DNA of 64,000 bases from LMUY01 sp965199095 (GCA_965199095.1 CBDAQM010000003.1:558001-622000); one strand, 5' to 3'; numbered from the stretch's first letter, positions 47,684 through 58,850 are shown. Made by a program: numbers and translations. Notes: generated by a model from the letters alone, not told the origin.

Positions 47684-48429
47684 TGGATCCCGGTCAGGAT
47701 GCGTCCCCAGCGGATTTCGAGCGGCCATTCCCATATCTGCCACCACGGGGCCGTCGCGTCGATGGAGAAGAAGATGAACTCCGCGCGGCCCACGAGGTTC
47801 TCGACCGGCAGAAAGCCGACGCCGCGCCCGTCCATGAACCGGCTGTCTAGGCTGTTGTCGCGGTTGTCGCCCATGGCGAACAAATCGCCCGCCGGCACCA
47901 CGTATTCCGGCGTGTTGTTCTGGAAGCCGTCATCGCCCATCTTGGCGATCAGGTGGCTGGTGCCGCCATCCGGGAGCGTCTCGGTATACTCCCGCTCGGC
48001 GATTGACGCGCCGTTCTCATCCGTTGCCAGAATCTCGCCCATGGGCCGCCGCGTGGCCGGCGTTCCGTTCACGTAAAGAATGCCGGCGCGCACCTGGATG
48101 CGGTCGCCCGGCAGGCCGACGATGCGCTTGATGTAGTCGGCGTAGTCATCGTGCATGTTCTTGAACACGACCACGTCGCCGCGCTTCGGCAGGCTGCCGA
48201 AGATGCGTCCGGAAAACAGGTCGGGCGAGAACGGCATGGAGTACCGGGAATAGCCGTAGCTGAATTTGGACACGAACAGGTAGTCGCCGACCAGCAGGGT
48301 CGGGATCATCGACCCGGACGGGATGTTGAACGGTTCGAACGCGACTGTGCGGATGACGACGGCGATCAGCCCGGCGTAGACGATGGTCTTTATGTTATCG
48401 AGCCAGCCGCCCGATTTCGCTTTAGCCAT
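47680..48429 (-). CDS. lepB: Signal peptidase I
   Basis: About 249 residues, ATG 48429. One N-terminal membrane span (IKTIVYAGLIAVVIRTVAFE), catalytic serine in FNIPSGSMIPTLLVGDYLFV, catalytic lysine in YADYIKRIVGLPGDRIQVR, and GDNRDNSLDSRFMDGRGVGF. Cleaves signal peptides at the outer face of the inner membrane. First gene of the lepB-rnc-era-recO group. Confidence 0.95.
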   Translation of the reverse strand: MAKAKSGGWLDNIKTIVYAGLIAVVIRTVAFEPFNIPSGSMIPTLLVGDYLFVSKFSYGYSRYSMPFSPDLFSGRIFGSLPKRGDVVVFKNMHDDYADYIKRIVGLPGDRIQVRAGILYVNGTPATRRPMGEILATDENGASIAEREYTETLPDGGTSHLIAKMGDDGFQNNTPEYVVPAGDLFAMGDNRDNSLDSRFMDGRGVGFLPVENLVGRAEFIFFSIDATAPWWQIWEWPLEIRWGRILTGIQ

Positions 48430-48558
48430 GAAGATGCGGCGGTCCGGTAAAATGCGCCCGGATGAAGCCGATGGGGGTGGGGTCTGTCAAGCAAGCGCCG
48501 CGATTGACAGGGCGCTGCAGACGGGCATTTAGGCGCACAGACACGGTTCAGGACCAAA

Positions 48559-48801
48559 ATGATGCATGCGCGTGCGCGATACCGCCTCCTGCTGTGCGGA
48601 TTGACCCTCGCCTCGGCGCTGACGCTCGGCGCTTCGGCGAGGGCGCAGATGGGCAGCGTCAACAACCCGCCGCCGCAGCGCCTGTTCAACTTCAACGACA
48701 CGCCCACGCCGCGCAATGACGGGCTGGGCACGATGGCGGAGCGCCGCCGGGCACTGGCAAGGGCCAAGGCGCGCCGTCCCGTGCACCGCACAAACCCCTA
48801 G
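48559..48801 (+). CDS. Small exported hypothetical protein
   Basis: About 80 residues, ATG 48559, divergent from lepB. Signal peptide RYRLLLCGLTLASALTLGAS, then ARAQ. The short mature region (NPPPQRLFNFNDTPTPRNDG, MAERRRALARAKARRP) is polar and basic. No family recognised. Confidence 0.6.
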   Translation: MMHARARYRLLLCGLTLASALTLGASARAQMGSVNNPPPQRLFNFNDTPTPRNDGLGTMAERRRALARAKARRPVHRTNP

Positions 48802-49019
48802 GCTTACACTCGGCGAGCCCGCGGCATCCGCCGGGTCCATACGGCTCGGGCTAGCGAACCCCGGCGTAACCAATCCCGCATTGGTGCTCGCCGGCAAGTG
48901 GTGGCCGACTTTCCGACCGTCTATACCCCGCTCGACCTTTGAGTCTCCCCGCCATATCATGCACATCTTCGTACACATCCGGATAGAGCAGACCGCCTGC
49001 CGTCGTAAGGAGTGCCTTC

Positions 49020-49265
49020 ATGCCTCGATCTACTGCCGCCCGGGTGACCCGTCGACCGACGAACGTCACGCTGCCGGTCGACCTGCTCACCCAGGCGCGC
49101 GCGCTCGGCTTGAACGTCTCCCAGGCATGCGAACGGGGCCTCAAGGCCGAGATCGCCAAGAGCAGGGCCGCGCAGTGGCTGGAGGACAATAGCGATGCCC
49201 TGGCGTCGTCGAATGACTATGTCGAGCGGAACGGACTGCCGCTTTTGGATTTCCGCCAGTTCTGA
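49020..49265 (+). CDS. ccdA: CcdA-type antitoxin
   Basis: About 81 residues, ATG 49020 with AAGGAG five bases upstream. Ribbon-helix-helix start (RRPTNVTLPVDLLTQARALG, LNVSQACERGLKAEI) and the toxin-binding tail (WLEDNSDALASSNDYVERNG, LPLLDFRQF) are typical of CcdA. It neutralises CcdB and represses the operon. The pair sits inside an otherwise conserved housekeeping neighbourhood between lepB and acpS. Confidence 0.9.
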   Translation: MPRSTAARVTRRPTNVTLPVDLLTQARALGLNVSQACERGLKAEIAKSRAAQWLEDNSDALASSNDYVERNGLPLLDFRQF

Positions 49266-49570
49266 TGAGCCGCTTCGATGTTTATTCGACCCCAGGTCGC
49301 AGTAGAACCGGCTATGTGCTCGATGTGCAGGCCGATCTTCTGCAGGGTCTGAGCACCCGTGTCGTCGTACCTCTACTCCCCCCGGATGCTGCGCCGAAGC
49401 CCGCGAAAAGCCTGAACCCGGCGTTCGAGATCGACGGCCACCCCCATCTTATGCTGACGCAATTCATTGCCGCCGTGCCGGCGAAAGACCTCCGCAAACC
49501 CGTGCTTTCCCTGGATGCACGCAGCGACGACATCATGCGCGCGCTTGACATGCTCTTGACCGGGTTCTGA
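49265..49570 (+). CDS. ccdB: CcdB-type gyrase-poisoning toxin
   Basis: About 101 residues, ATG 49265 overlapping the antitoxin stop. SRFDVYSTPGRSRTGYVLDV, QADLLQGLSTRVVVPLLPP, NPAFEIDGHPHLMLTQFIAA, VPAKDLRKPVLSLDARSDDI, and the C-terminal ALDMLLTGF. The closing D-x-L-x-T-G-F resembles the gyrase-contact end of CcdB, usually W-G-I; the Trp is absent here, which may weaken activity or change the target. Confidence 0.88.
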   Translation: MSRFDVYSTPGRSRTGYVLDVQADLLQGLSTRVVVPLLPPDAAPKPAKSLNPAFEIDGHPHLMLTQFIAAVPAKDLRKPVLSLDARSDDIMRALDMLLTGF

Positions 49571-49654
49571 GCCTGCCCGGCTGCACTGACGCCGCCGTGC
49601 GTTGGAACGAGCGAGGTCCGTCACCCCCGGGGGCGCCGTGCAAACCTTCAAGCT

Positions 49655-50242
49655 TTATAGCCGGGTCAGTACAACAGGGACCTCCTGGGTCCCCAGGCCG
49701 TGCGGCACTGGTTCAGCCAGCGCGTCCGGCCAGAGCCAGCCAGGCCCGAAAAGATCCCGCATTTGCGCCGGCGGGCAGTCGAAAGGCGGCCCGTCTTCCT
49801 TTCCGGTTTGCATGAACAGGATGAACAGGCGGCCGCCCGGCCGCAGCCAGCCATGCAGGCGCGCCACGTAGGCGGGCAGCACGGCGGGCGGCAAGGCGCA
49901 GAGGCAGGTCTGGTCGTAGATGGCGTCGAACGGCGAGGGCGCGGTCCATTCCAGCAGATCGGCCTCGTGCACCTGCCCGCTCAGCGACGCCGCTTGCAGC
50001 CGGACCCGCTGCACCGCCACTGCGGACGGCGCCGAATCCACCACTGTGATGTCGAACCCGTCCCGCGCCAGGGCCAGCGGCTCCCCGCTCCGCCCCGCGC
50101 CGGGCAGCAGGACGCGGCAGGGCGCCAGCGTGCCCGCAGCCCGCCAGACGGAAAACGCCGGGTGCAGGGTCGGCCGCTCCCATGGCGTGCGCTCGGCACG
50201 GAAGCGGGCCTCCCAATCCAGCGCCACGGTCGACCCGCTCAT
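49655..50242 (-). CDS. SAM-dependent methyltransferase, thiopurine-methyltransferase-like
   Basis: About 195 residues, ATG 50242 overlapping the acpS stop. WEARFRAERTPWERPTLHPA, then CRVLLPGAGRSGEPLALARD (motif I), DITVVDSAPSAVAVQRV, FDAIYDQTCLCALPPAVLPA and LRPGGRLFILFMQTGKEDGP match the TPMT-like family. The natural substrate is unknown; relatives methylate sulfur, selenium or tellurium compounds. Last gene of the rsh-acpS unit. Confidence 0.85.
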   Translation of the reverse strand: MSGSTVALDWEARFRAERTPWERPTLHPAFSVWRAAGTLAPCRVLLPGAGRSGEPLALARDGFDITVVDSAPSAVAVQRVRLQAASLSGQVHEADLLEWTAPSPFDAIYDQTCLCALPPAVLPAYVARLHGWLRPGGRLFILFMQTGKEDGPPFDCPPAQMRDLFGPGWLWPDALAEPVPHGLGTQEVPVVLTRL

Positions 50243-50639
50243 GCCGGGTCGCCGGAGATCATCACCTGGGCGAAGGCATACGGGTGCTCATCGGTCAGCG
50301 TCAGGTGGATGGTGGCGACCTGGCCCGTGGGTGTGATCTCCCGCAGGCGTGCAGCGGCGCCGCCGGTCAGCCGCAGCGTAGGCTGGCCGCCGGGCAGGTT
50401 CACCACGCCCATGTCGGAGTGGAACACGCCGCGGCGGAACCCGGTGCCGAGCGCCTTGGCACAGGCTTCCTTCGCCGCAAACCGCTTCGCATACGTGCCG
50501 GGCTGGATGCGGACGTGACGCCGGGCGGCGCGCGCCCGCTCCGCCTCGGTGAACACGCGGAGCAAGAACCGGTCGCCGAACCGCGCCATCACCCGCTCGA
50601 TCCGCCTGATGTCGCAGAGGTCGGCGCCGGTGCCCAGGA

Positions 50640-50643
<4 letters not shown>
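50239..50643 (-). CDS. acpS: Holo-[acyl-carrier-protein] synthase
   Basis: About 134 residues, ATG 50643 overlapping the rsh stop. MILGTGADLCDIRRIERVMA has the metal-binding aspartate, and RFAAKEACAKALGTGFRRGV the catalytic glutamate; LTDEHPYAFAQVMI closes the fold. It attaches phosphopantetheine from coenzyme A to acyl carrier protein. Confidence 0.95.
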
Positions 50644-52871
<2,228 letters not shown>

Positions 52872-52889
52872 GCACCCCTGTGCTCGGCA

Positions 52890-53288
52890 TCAGCGGCGGC
52901 GTCCGCCCAGTTCAGCCTCGATCGCGGCCTCCAAATCCTCGGGCGACATGTCTTCCACGGGGAGGCTGGCGGCTTCCTCGTCGGCGGACACGTCCTGCAG
53001 GCCGAAGATGTTCTGGTCGGTCGGGATGAGGTCGAGCACCTCCTCGTCGGCCGGCTCCGGCTCCGGCGCGCGGGACAGGGACTTGATCAAATCCTGCTCC
53101 AGCTTCGGCAGGCCGATCGTCTCCTCGGCGATTTCGCGCAGCGCGACCACCGGGTTCTTGTCGTCGTCGCGGGGGACCGTCAGCTCCTCGCCACGGCTGA
53201 GGTTGCGGGCGCGCTGGGCCGCGAACAGGACCAGTTCGAAGCGGTTGGGAACGCGCTGAACGCAATCCTCGACAGTCACGCGTGCCAT
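52890..53288 (-). CDS. rpoZ: RNA polymerase omega subunit
   Basis: About 132 residues, ATG 53288. MARVTVEDCVQRVPNRFELV, LFAAQRARNLSRG, NPVVALREIAEETIGLP is the conserved omega core. The acidic C-terminal extension (about residues 75-132) is typical of alphaproteobacteria. Supports RNA polymerase assembly and the ppGpp response of the neighbouring rsh product. Confidence 0.95.
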   Translation of the reverse strand: MARVTVEDCVQRVPNRFELVLFAAQRARNLSRGEELTVPRDDDKNPVVALREIAEETIGLPKLEQDLIKSLSRAPEPEPADEEVLDLIPTDQNIFGLQDVSADEEAASLPVEDMSPEDLEAAIEAELGGRRR

Positions 53289-53324
53289 CGGGCAGTCTCC
53301 GGGAGGGGAAGAGGTTAGACATCC

Positions 53325-53852
53325 CTAGTTAGGGACCGCCAGCCCGTCTCGCAAGTGCGAAGAGGGCGCCGGGCGCACGCCCTGGTCCGGCAGCGCCGCC
53401 AGCAGGTCCCGCGCCGTGCGGTTCAGCACGGGATGCCGCCAGTCGGGCGCCACGTCCAGCAATGGGGCAAGCACGAAGGCGCGCTCGTGCATCCTGGGAT
53501 GCGGAATCACCGGGTCCGGCGCGGCGCGCACCAGGCTGCCCATCGCGATGATGTCGAGGTCGAGCGTGCGTGCGGCGTTCGGCGCGGCGCGGTGGCGGCC
53601 ATGCCGCGCCTCGAGTGCCTGCAACGCCGCGAGCAGGATCGCCGGATCGGCCGCACCCTCCAGCCGCGCCACGCCATTGATGTACAAGGGCTGGCCAGAC
53701 GGCGGCATCGGCACGGTCTCGAACCAGCGGGAGAGCGCGATGCATCGCAATCCCGCCACGCCGTCCAGCGCGGCCGCCGCGCGGCAGCAGGTTTGCAGCG
53801 GCGTCAGCCCGCCCTCCCCCGCCAAGTTCGCGCCGAGCGCCACCAGGATCAT
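53325..53852 (-). CDS. folK: 2-amino-4-hydroxy-6-hydroxymethyldihydropteridine diphosphokinase
   Basis: About 175 residues from the ATG at 53852. MILVALGANLAGEGGLTPLQ, FETVPMPPSGQPLYINGVA, then RTLDLDIIAMGSLVRAAPDP and IPHPRMHERAFVLAPLLDVA are the pterin- and ATP-binding signatures. A folate pathway enzyme. Thirty-six bases upstream of rpoZ. Confidence 0.93.
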   Translation of the reverse strand: MILVALGANLAGEGGLTPLQTCCRAAAALDGVAGLRCIALSRWFETVPMPPSGQPLYINGVARLEGAADPAILLAALQALEARHGRHRAAPNAARTLDLDIIAMGSLVRAAPDPVIPHPRMHERAFVLAPLLDVAPDWRHPVLNRTARDLLAALPDQGVRPAPSSHLRDGLAVPN

Positions 53853-53954
53853 CGGCTTTTCGACCTTTCTGCCCGCCGCCGCACACTCTACACTCGGCGA
53901 CCTGGCCTTATTTCCGCATTGCACAACGACGTGTCCACCAAAGGAATTTCATTC

Positions 53955-54542
53955 GTGCTCTTTCTTCCGAACGAACGGACGGCGCTGTTTATCGACGGGG
54001 CAAATCTTTACTCTGCCTCCCGCAACCTCGGGTTCGACGTCGACTACCGCAACATGCTCGAATTCTTCCGCGCCAAGACCAACATCATCCGGGCCTACTA
54101 CTACTCCGCCATCCTCGAAACCGAGGAATACTCGCCGCTGAAGCCGCTGACGGATTGGCTGGCCTATAACGGCTACACCCTCATCACCAAGCCGGCGCGG
54201 GAGTTCACCGACGCCGCGGGCCGCCGCCGGGTGAAGGGCAACATGGACGTCGAGCTGGCGGTCGATATGCTGGAGCTGGCGCCGAAACTGGACCACGTCG
54301 TGCTGTTCAGCGGCGACAGCGATTTCCGCCGCCTGGTGGAGTCCGTGCAGCGCCTGGGGGTCCGCGTTTCCGTGGTGTCGACGGTGCGGAGCAGCCCGCC
54401 CATGGTCGGTGACGAGCTGCGCCGCCAGGCCGACCAGTTCATCGAACTGGCGGACATCGCGGCCGGCTTCACCCGGCGTCAAACCGAGCCGCGGCCCCGT
54501 CCATCCCGCGCCGAAACGTACAGCGAGCCGACCGACGCTTGA
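53955..54542 (+). CDS. NYN/PIN-like domain protein of the LabA/DUF88 family
   Basis: About 195 residues; GTG 53955 is chosen because AAGGA stands nine bases before it. RTALFIDGANLYSASRNLGF, VDYRNMLEFFRA, then KGNMDVELAVDMLELAPKLD and HVVLFSGDSDFRRLVESVQR carry the four acidic residues of NYN nucleases. Conserved in alphaproteobacteria beside rpoZ/rsh; probably an RNase. Divergent from folK and overlapping the next gene. Confidence 0.88.
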   Translation: MLFLPNERTALFIDGANLYSASRNLGFDVDYRNMLEFFRAKTNIIRAYYYSAILETEEYSPLKPLTDWLAYNGYTLITKPAREFTDAAGRRRVKGNMDVELAVDMLELAPKLDHVVLFSGDSDFRRLVESVQRLGVRVSVVSTVRSSPPMVGDELRRQADQFIELADIAAGFTRRQTEPRPRPSRAETYSEPTDA

Positions 54543-54547
54543 CCGGC

Positions 54548-55186
54548 ATGCCGGCGACCCCCTCGCCTGACTGTCCGCTCTGCCCCCGCCTGGTCGAATA
54601 CCGGCTGGCCAACCGGGCCGAGCATCCGGAGTGGTTCAACGCCCCGGTGCCGAGCTTCGGCAGCACGCAGGCCCGGTTGCTGGTGGTGGGCATGGCGCCG
54701 GGCGTGCGGGGGGCCAACCGCACCGGCCGGCCCTTCACCGGGGACCATGCCGGTGTCCTGCTATACCAGACGCTGCTCCAGTTCGGCTTCGCGACTGGCG
54801 AATACCGGGCCGACCCGGCGGATGGGCTGGCGCTGCAGGATTGCCGCATCGTCAACGCCGTCCGCTGCGTGCCGCCGGCCAACCTGCCCGTCCCGGCGGA
54901 GGTGAAAAGCTGTAACCAGTTCCTCGCCGCGGAACTGGCCGCGATGCCGCAGTTGCGCGTGATCCTGGTGCTGGGTTGGCTGGCCCATGCGGCCGTCCTG
55001 CGCGCACTGGGCCTGCGGCAGGCCCTGTTCAAGTTCCGTCACGGGGACTTCCATGCGCTGGACGGGCAGCGGCACCTGGCCGACAGCTACCACGTGTCCC
55101 GCTACAACACGAACACCGGGCGGCTGACGGAGGCGATGTTCCACGCCGTCGTCGCCGAAGCCAAGCAGCGGATCGGACAGGGTTGA
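54548..55186 (+). CDS. Type 5 uracil-DNA glycosylase (UDGb-like)
   Basis: About 212 residues from the ATG at 54548; a TTG at 54539 overlapping the previous stop is also possible. The N-terminal CPLCPRL contributes cysteines for a 4Fe-4S cluster. VVGMAPGVRGANRTGRPFTG with DHAGVLLYQTLLQFGF is the type 5 motif, in which G-x-x-P-G-x-x-G-x-N replaces the usual aspartate-bearing loop; DCRIVNAVRCVPPANLP and DSYHVSRYNTNTGRL (second motif) complete it. Removes uracil and other deaminated bases from DNA. Confidence 0.88.
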   Translation: MPATPSPDCPLCPRLVEYRLANRAEHPEWFNAPVPSFGSTQARLLVVGMAPGVRGANRTGRPFTGDHAGVLLYQTLLQFGFATGEYRADPADGLALQDCRIVNAVRCVPPANLPVPAEVKSCNQFLAAELAAMPQLRVILVLGWLAHAAVLRALGLRQALFKFRHGDFHALDGQRHLADSYHVSRYNTNTGRLTEAMFHAVVAEAKQRIGQG

Positions 55187-55189
55187 GCC

Positions 55190-55912
55190 GTGGACGAAGA
55201 CCGCATCTGCGGCGTCAACGCCGTCGCCGCGCTGTTCGCGCGCCGGCCGGGGGCAGCCAAGCGGCTGTTCTACACCCCGGCATCCAAGGAACAGGCCGGC
55301 CCGTTCTGCGCCCTCATGGCCCGCCTGCGCCGGCCGTACCGGGTGCTGGAGGAGGCGGAGATCACCAAAGTTGCCGGCTCCGTCCATCATGGCGGCATCG
55401 TCGCGGTGGCCGAGCCGCGCCATGTCGGCATCATCGATTTCGTCCGGCCGCCGCGTTTCCCACTGCTGGTCATCCTGGACGGGGTGAGCAACCCGCATAA
55501 TCTGGGCGCGATCGCCCGCAGCGCCGCCTTCTTCGGCGCGGGCGGGCTGCTGTTCCACGAGATACCCGGACAGGCGATGCCGTCGGACGCCGCCTACCGC
55601 ACGGCCGAAGGCGGGCTGGAATACCTGGAGCTGCACAAGACGCGGAACCTGCGCAAGGCGCTGGCCGCGCTGGAGCCGCATTACCGCACCGTCGCTGCCA
55701 CGCTGACGCCGGACGCGATGCCGCTGCAGACCCTGCCGCGCGACCGCCCGGTGGCCTTGGTGCTCGGCAACGAGGAGCGCGGCGTGTCGTTCGACGCTCT
55801 GGAGGGTTGCCGCCGCCGGGTTCGGATCATCGGTCCGGGCAAGGTGCAGAGCCTGAACGTCGCCCAAGCCGCTGCGGTGCTGCTGGCCGCGCTGGCCGAT
55901 CCGACGATTTAG
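55190..55912 (+). CDS. rlmB: 23S rRNA (guanosine-2'-O-)-methyltransferase family (TrmH/SpoU)
   Basis: About 240 residues, GTG start at 55190. ICGVNAVAALFARRPGAAKR is the substrate-binding lead; the SPOUT knot follows: VILDGVSNPHNLGAIARSAA (motif 1), PVALVLGNEERGVSF (motif 2) and IIGPGKVQSLNVAQAAAVLL (motif 3). RlmB methylates a guanosine of 23S rRNA; a tRNA-specific TrmH relative is the alternative. Confidence 0.85.
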   Translation: MDEDRICGVNAVAALFARRPGAAKRLFYTPASKEQAGPFCALMARLRRPYRVLEEAEITKVAGSVHHGGIVAVAEPRHVGIIDFVRPPRFPLLVILDGVSNPHNLGAIARSAAFFGAGGLLFHEIPGQAMPSDAAYRTAEGGLEYLELHKTRNLRKALAALEPHYRTVAATLTPDAMPLQTLPRDRPVALVLGNEERGVSFDALEGCRRRVRIIGPGKVQSLNVAQAAAVLLAALADPTI

Positions 55913-55943
55913 CGTGCTATCACTCAGCTTGAGTTACAAAGAG

Positions 55944-55964
55944 CCCTCTCCCTCTGGGAGAGGG
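55944..55964. terminator. Nine-base-pair hairpin of a dispersed repeat type
   Basis: CCCTCTCCC-TCT-GGGAGAGGG is a perfect stem with a three-base loop, followed by TTGGGTGAGGGAGATG. It lies between the converging ends of the rRNA methyltransferase and doxX. The sequence resembles a widespread REP-like palindrome, and it probably ends transcription from both sides. Confidence 0.6.
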
Positions 55965-55980
55965 TTGGGTGAGGGAGATG

Positions 55981-56385
55981 TCAAACCGTTGCGACGCGAC
56001 GCCGCCGGGCGATCATCGCGTCCAGGCTGAACGCGCCGCCGCCGAAGGCGACCGCATACAGCATCCCGCCGGCAATCCCGACATTCTTGATGAAGTGGAT
56101 CTCCATGTTGCGGTCGGCGAAATTGCTGTGGAAGATCACCGCCGTCACGATGCACCAGGCCGCCAGGACCAGCGCGGAGGGGCGCGTGAACAGTCCCAGC
56201 AGCAGCGCCAGGCCGACACCGAACTCGATGAACACAGCCGTGGCGTAGGCCAGTTCCGGCACCGGCAGGCCCGCCTTGGCGATGGCGGCCTGCGTCGCGG
56301 ACGCCGCCATCAACTTGCCGAAGCCGCCCCAGACGAATAACGCGCTGAGCAGGATGCGGCCCAGCAGGGTGACCATCTCGGACAT
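55981..56385 (-). CDS. DoxX family membrane protein
   Basis: About 134 residues from the ATG at 56385. Four membrane spans: LGRILLSALFVWGGFGKLMA, LAYATAVFIEFGVGLALLLG, SALVLAAWCIVTAVIFHSNF, GIAGGMLYAVAFGGGAFSL. The family's F-x-x-x-G-x-x-K-L and FADRNMEIHFIKN elements are present. DoxX proteins are linked to thiol/redox balance or quinone chemistry. Confidence 0.88.
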   Translation of the reverse strand: MSEMVTLLGRILLSALFVWGGFGKLMAASATQAAIAKAGLPVPELAYATAVFIEFGVGLALLLGLFTRPSALVLAAWCIVTAVIFHSNFADRNMEIHFIKNVGIAGGMLYAVAFGGGAFSLDAMIARRRRVATV

Positions 56386-56807
56386 GAACAACTCCCTCCC
56401 ATTGCTACGCGCGGCCGCACGCATCCGCGACCGTAGCACACCGCGCCCCAACCACGCCGCCGTCCTGCTGGCCGCGCCCGCAGCGTCGTCTATCTCCTGT
56501 CTTCCACATGAACCGAGAGCAGTCTAGCATCGCAACATGGACGACGCTGACGATGTGGAGCGGGGTGAGGCTGATGCAGCCGCCGGCCGTACAGTCGCCA
56601 TTGCCCAGATCGTCGACGACTTGCGGGCAAGCCTACAGCCTTACCATTCCACCCGTTATTGCGGCGGTATTCTTCGATACGGCTGATTTGCCACGCTGAG
56701 CATAGTCTGGGATGCGAATGTCTACGTCTTGTTTTGAGCGGCAGCTTTGTCGGCGTGCCGACGCACTTATTTGCCGACGCTGCCTTACAACAGGCGTGGC
56801 CTCGTGC
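56386..56807. other. Intergenic region between doxX and the exporter
   Basis: A short plus-strand frame at 56537-56686 (MDDADDVERGEADAAAGRT, then VAIAQIVDDLRASLQPYHST) has no ribosome binding site and may be a gene remnant. Nothing else is supported. Confidence 0.35.
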
Positions 56808-57980
56808 CTATGACCGGCGGCACGCATCCGCGACGGTGGCACCCACCGCACCCACCAGCATCACCGCCGCCATCGGCCGCGCCGTCCCATCCGTCAACAC
56901 CCCGATCAGCGAACCGCTGACCGCCGCGAACAGGAACTGGACCGTCCCCATCAGGGCGGAGGCGCTGCCGGCGTGGCTGGCGTGGCGCGATAGGGCGCCC
57001 ACCGCCGTGTTCGGCATGATGAAGCCCAGCGTGCTCATCCCCAGGAAGATCGGCACGAACACGCTGGCCACGCCGAAGCCGCCGGCAAAGGCGAGCCCGG
57101 TCAGCAGCAGATTGGCCGCGAGGTAAAGCCGCACCGCCACCCGTAGCACGCGGGACGCCCCGAAGCGGCGGAGCAGGAAGGGGTTGAACTGGGCGCCGAA
57201 GATGAACCCGGCCGCGCATAGTCCGAACAGGACGCCGTACACCGGCGGTGACAGCCCATAAAGCTGGATGTAGACCGGCGGCGACCCGCCCAAATAGGCG
57301 AACATGCTGAACATGACGCAGGAGCCGATAGTCATGTACAAAAAGAACGTCCGCTCCCGCAGCACACCGCCGTAACGGGACACCAGGCCCGCCACGCCCA
57401 GCCGCACGCGGCGCGCCGGCGTCAGCGTCTCCGGCAGGAGCTGCCACACCATGGCCAGCGACACCAGGCCGTGCACGGCGGCGAACCAGAAGATGACGTG
57501 CCAGGTGGCGACGCTCAGCATCAGGCCGCCGAGCGTGGGCGCCAGGATCGGCGCCACCCCCATCACCAGCATGAGCTGCGACATCAGCCGGGCCGCGGCA
57601 TGCCCGTCGGCGAGGTCCCGCACGATGGCGCGCGGCAGCACCATGCTGGCGGACCCGCCGAACGCCGCCACCGCGCGCAGCACCGTCAGGATGGTCAGGC
57701 TGGGCGCCAACGCACACCCGGCCGACGCCAAGGTGTAAAGCGCCAGCCCGGCGATCAGCGGCGCGCGGCGTCCATACCGGTCCGCCATGGTGCCCTGCGC
57801 GATCTGCCCTACCGCAAGCCCGGCGAACCAACTGGCCAGCGTGATCTGCGCCGTGCCCTCCGGCGCGCCGTAGCTGGCTTCGATGGCAGGGAAGGCCGGC
57901 AGGTACATGTCGGTCGACAGCGGACCCACCGCCGTCAGGAACCCCAGCAGCGGCGCCAACCAGCGGGAGCTCGCCTGCAT
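56808..57980 (-). CDS. Major facilitator exporter of the Bcr/CflA type
   Basis: About 390 residues from the ATG at 57980; a GTG at 57995 is possible. Twelve hydrophobic segments. FLTAVGPLSTDMYLPAFPAI is the Bcr/CflA signature, AQGTMADRYGRRAPLIAGLA the MFS A-motif, and VGALSRHASHAGSASALMGT the conserved C-terminal loop. Proton-driven drug or metabolite efflux at the inner membrane. Follows the transglutaminase-like gene closely. Confidence 0.9.
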   Translation of the reverse strand: MQASSRWLAPLLGFLTAVGPLSTDMYLPAFPAIEASYGAPEGTAQITLASWFAGLAVGQIAQGTMADRYGRRAPLIAGLALYTLASAGCALAPSLTILTVLRAVAAFGGSASMVLPRAIVRDLADGHAAARLMSQLMLVMGVAPILAPTLGGLMLSVATWHVIFWFAAVHGLVSLAMVWQLLPETLTPARRVRLGVAGLVSRYGGVLRERTFFLYMTIGSCVMFSMFAYLGGSPPVYIQLYGLSPPVYGVLFGLCAAGFIFGAQFNPFLLRRFGASRVLRVAVRLYLAANLLLTGLAFAGGFGVASVFVPIFLGMSTLGFIMPNTAVGALSRHASHAGSASALMGTVQFLFAAVSGSLIGVLTDGTARPMAAVMLVGAVGATVADACRRS

Positions 57981-57998
57981 CGTGAGCGTCGACACGCC

Positions 57999-58850
57999 TC
58001 AGGGCGCTTGCGTGCTGACAGCCTGCGTCGTTCGGATCGGGTCCGGCGCCGGGCCCTTGATCCACACGGAGGGCGGCTGCGCCTGGGCGTTGCCGTAGAT
58101 CGAGCAGAACGCCACGTCCGCCGCATCCCGCCCGGCGCCGATCCGCACCAGCCCGTCCAGCGCCGCCATCCGCGTCGGGTCGAACAGATACCAGGCCCCG
58201 CCGCCGGGCCCGAGCAGGAACGCCTCGAACACGGCGTGGAAATCCGGCGGGGAAAGCTGCCAGGCATAGGCGCTGATGTAGCGCGCCGGAATGCCGACCG
58301 CGCGGCACAGCGTGATCGCCAGGTGCGCGAAGTCCCGGCACACGCCGGCGCGGTCGCCCAACGTGTCGTACGCGCTGGTCAGCGCGTCCGAGGCGCCGGC
58401 CTGGTAGTCGACGTTGTCGCGGATCCAGTTGCAGATCGCCGTCACCCGCTGGTGCCCGGCCGGCGCTTGCCCGAACTGGCGGTTGGCGAAGCGGCTCAGC
58501 CGGTCGGATTGGCAGTAGCGGCTGGCGTTCAGGTAAGGCAGCACGTCCATCGGCAGCGACCCGCCGGCGATCTCCGTCACGTCGGTCGGGTCCAGCATCA
58601 GCGGGTCGAGGCCCACGCTCGCCTCGTAATCGATCTGGAACTCGCCCGGCGGCACCAGGAAGCGGATGAAGCGGTTGCCGCTTTCCAGCGCATCGAACCG
58701 GTCGGGTTCACCCAGGTCAGGGCTGGTGGTCAGCCGCTCGGCCAGGATGCGCTGCCGGGGCATGCGCACGGCCTCCAGGTTGAAGACGAAGGGCGTGCGG
58801 GCCGTCACTTTGTACCGCAGCGTGCAGCCGATGGTGAAGTCCATACTCAT
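57999..58850 (-). CDS. Transglutaminase-like (papain-fold) protein
   Basis: About 283 residues, ATG 58850. The triad is present: cysteine in LGDRAGVCRDFAHLAITLCR, histidine in LSPPDFHAVFEAFLLGPGGG and aspartate in WYLFDPTRMAAL. The N-terminal region (FTIGCTLRYKVTARTPFVFN) is the beta-rich lead of this bacterial family. Cytoplasmic, no signal peptide; substrate unknown, relatives being peptidases or amidases. Confidence 0.88.
   Translation of the reverse strand: MSMDFTIGCTLRYKVTARTPFVFNLEAVRMPRQRILAERLTTSPDLGEPDRFDALESGNRFIRFLVPPGEFQIDYEASVGLDPLMLDPTDVTEIAGGSLPMDVLPYLNASRYCQSDRLSRFANRQFGQAPAGHQRVTAICNWIRDNVDYQAGASDALTSAYDTLGDRAGVCRDFAHLAITLCRAVGIPARYISAYAWQLSPPDFHAVFEAFLLGPGGGAWYLFDPTRMAALDGLVRIGAGRDAADVAFCSIYGNAQAQPPSVWIKGPAPDPIRTTQAVSTQAP

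Noticed and set aside
55944..55980. Riboswitch upstream of doxX
   Set aside because: The hairpin is at the 3' side of doxX, and resembles a common dispersed palindrome.
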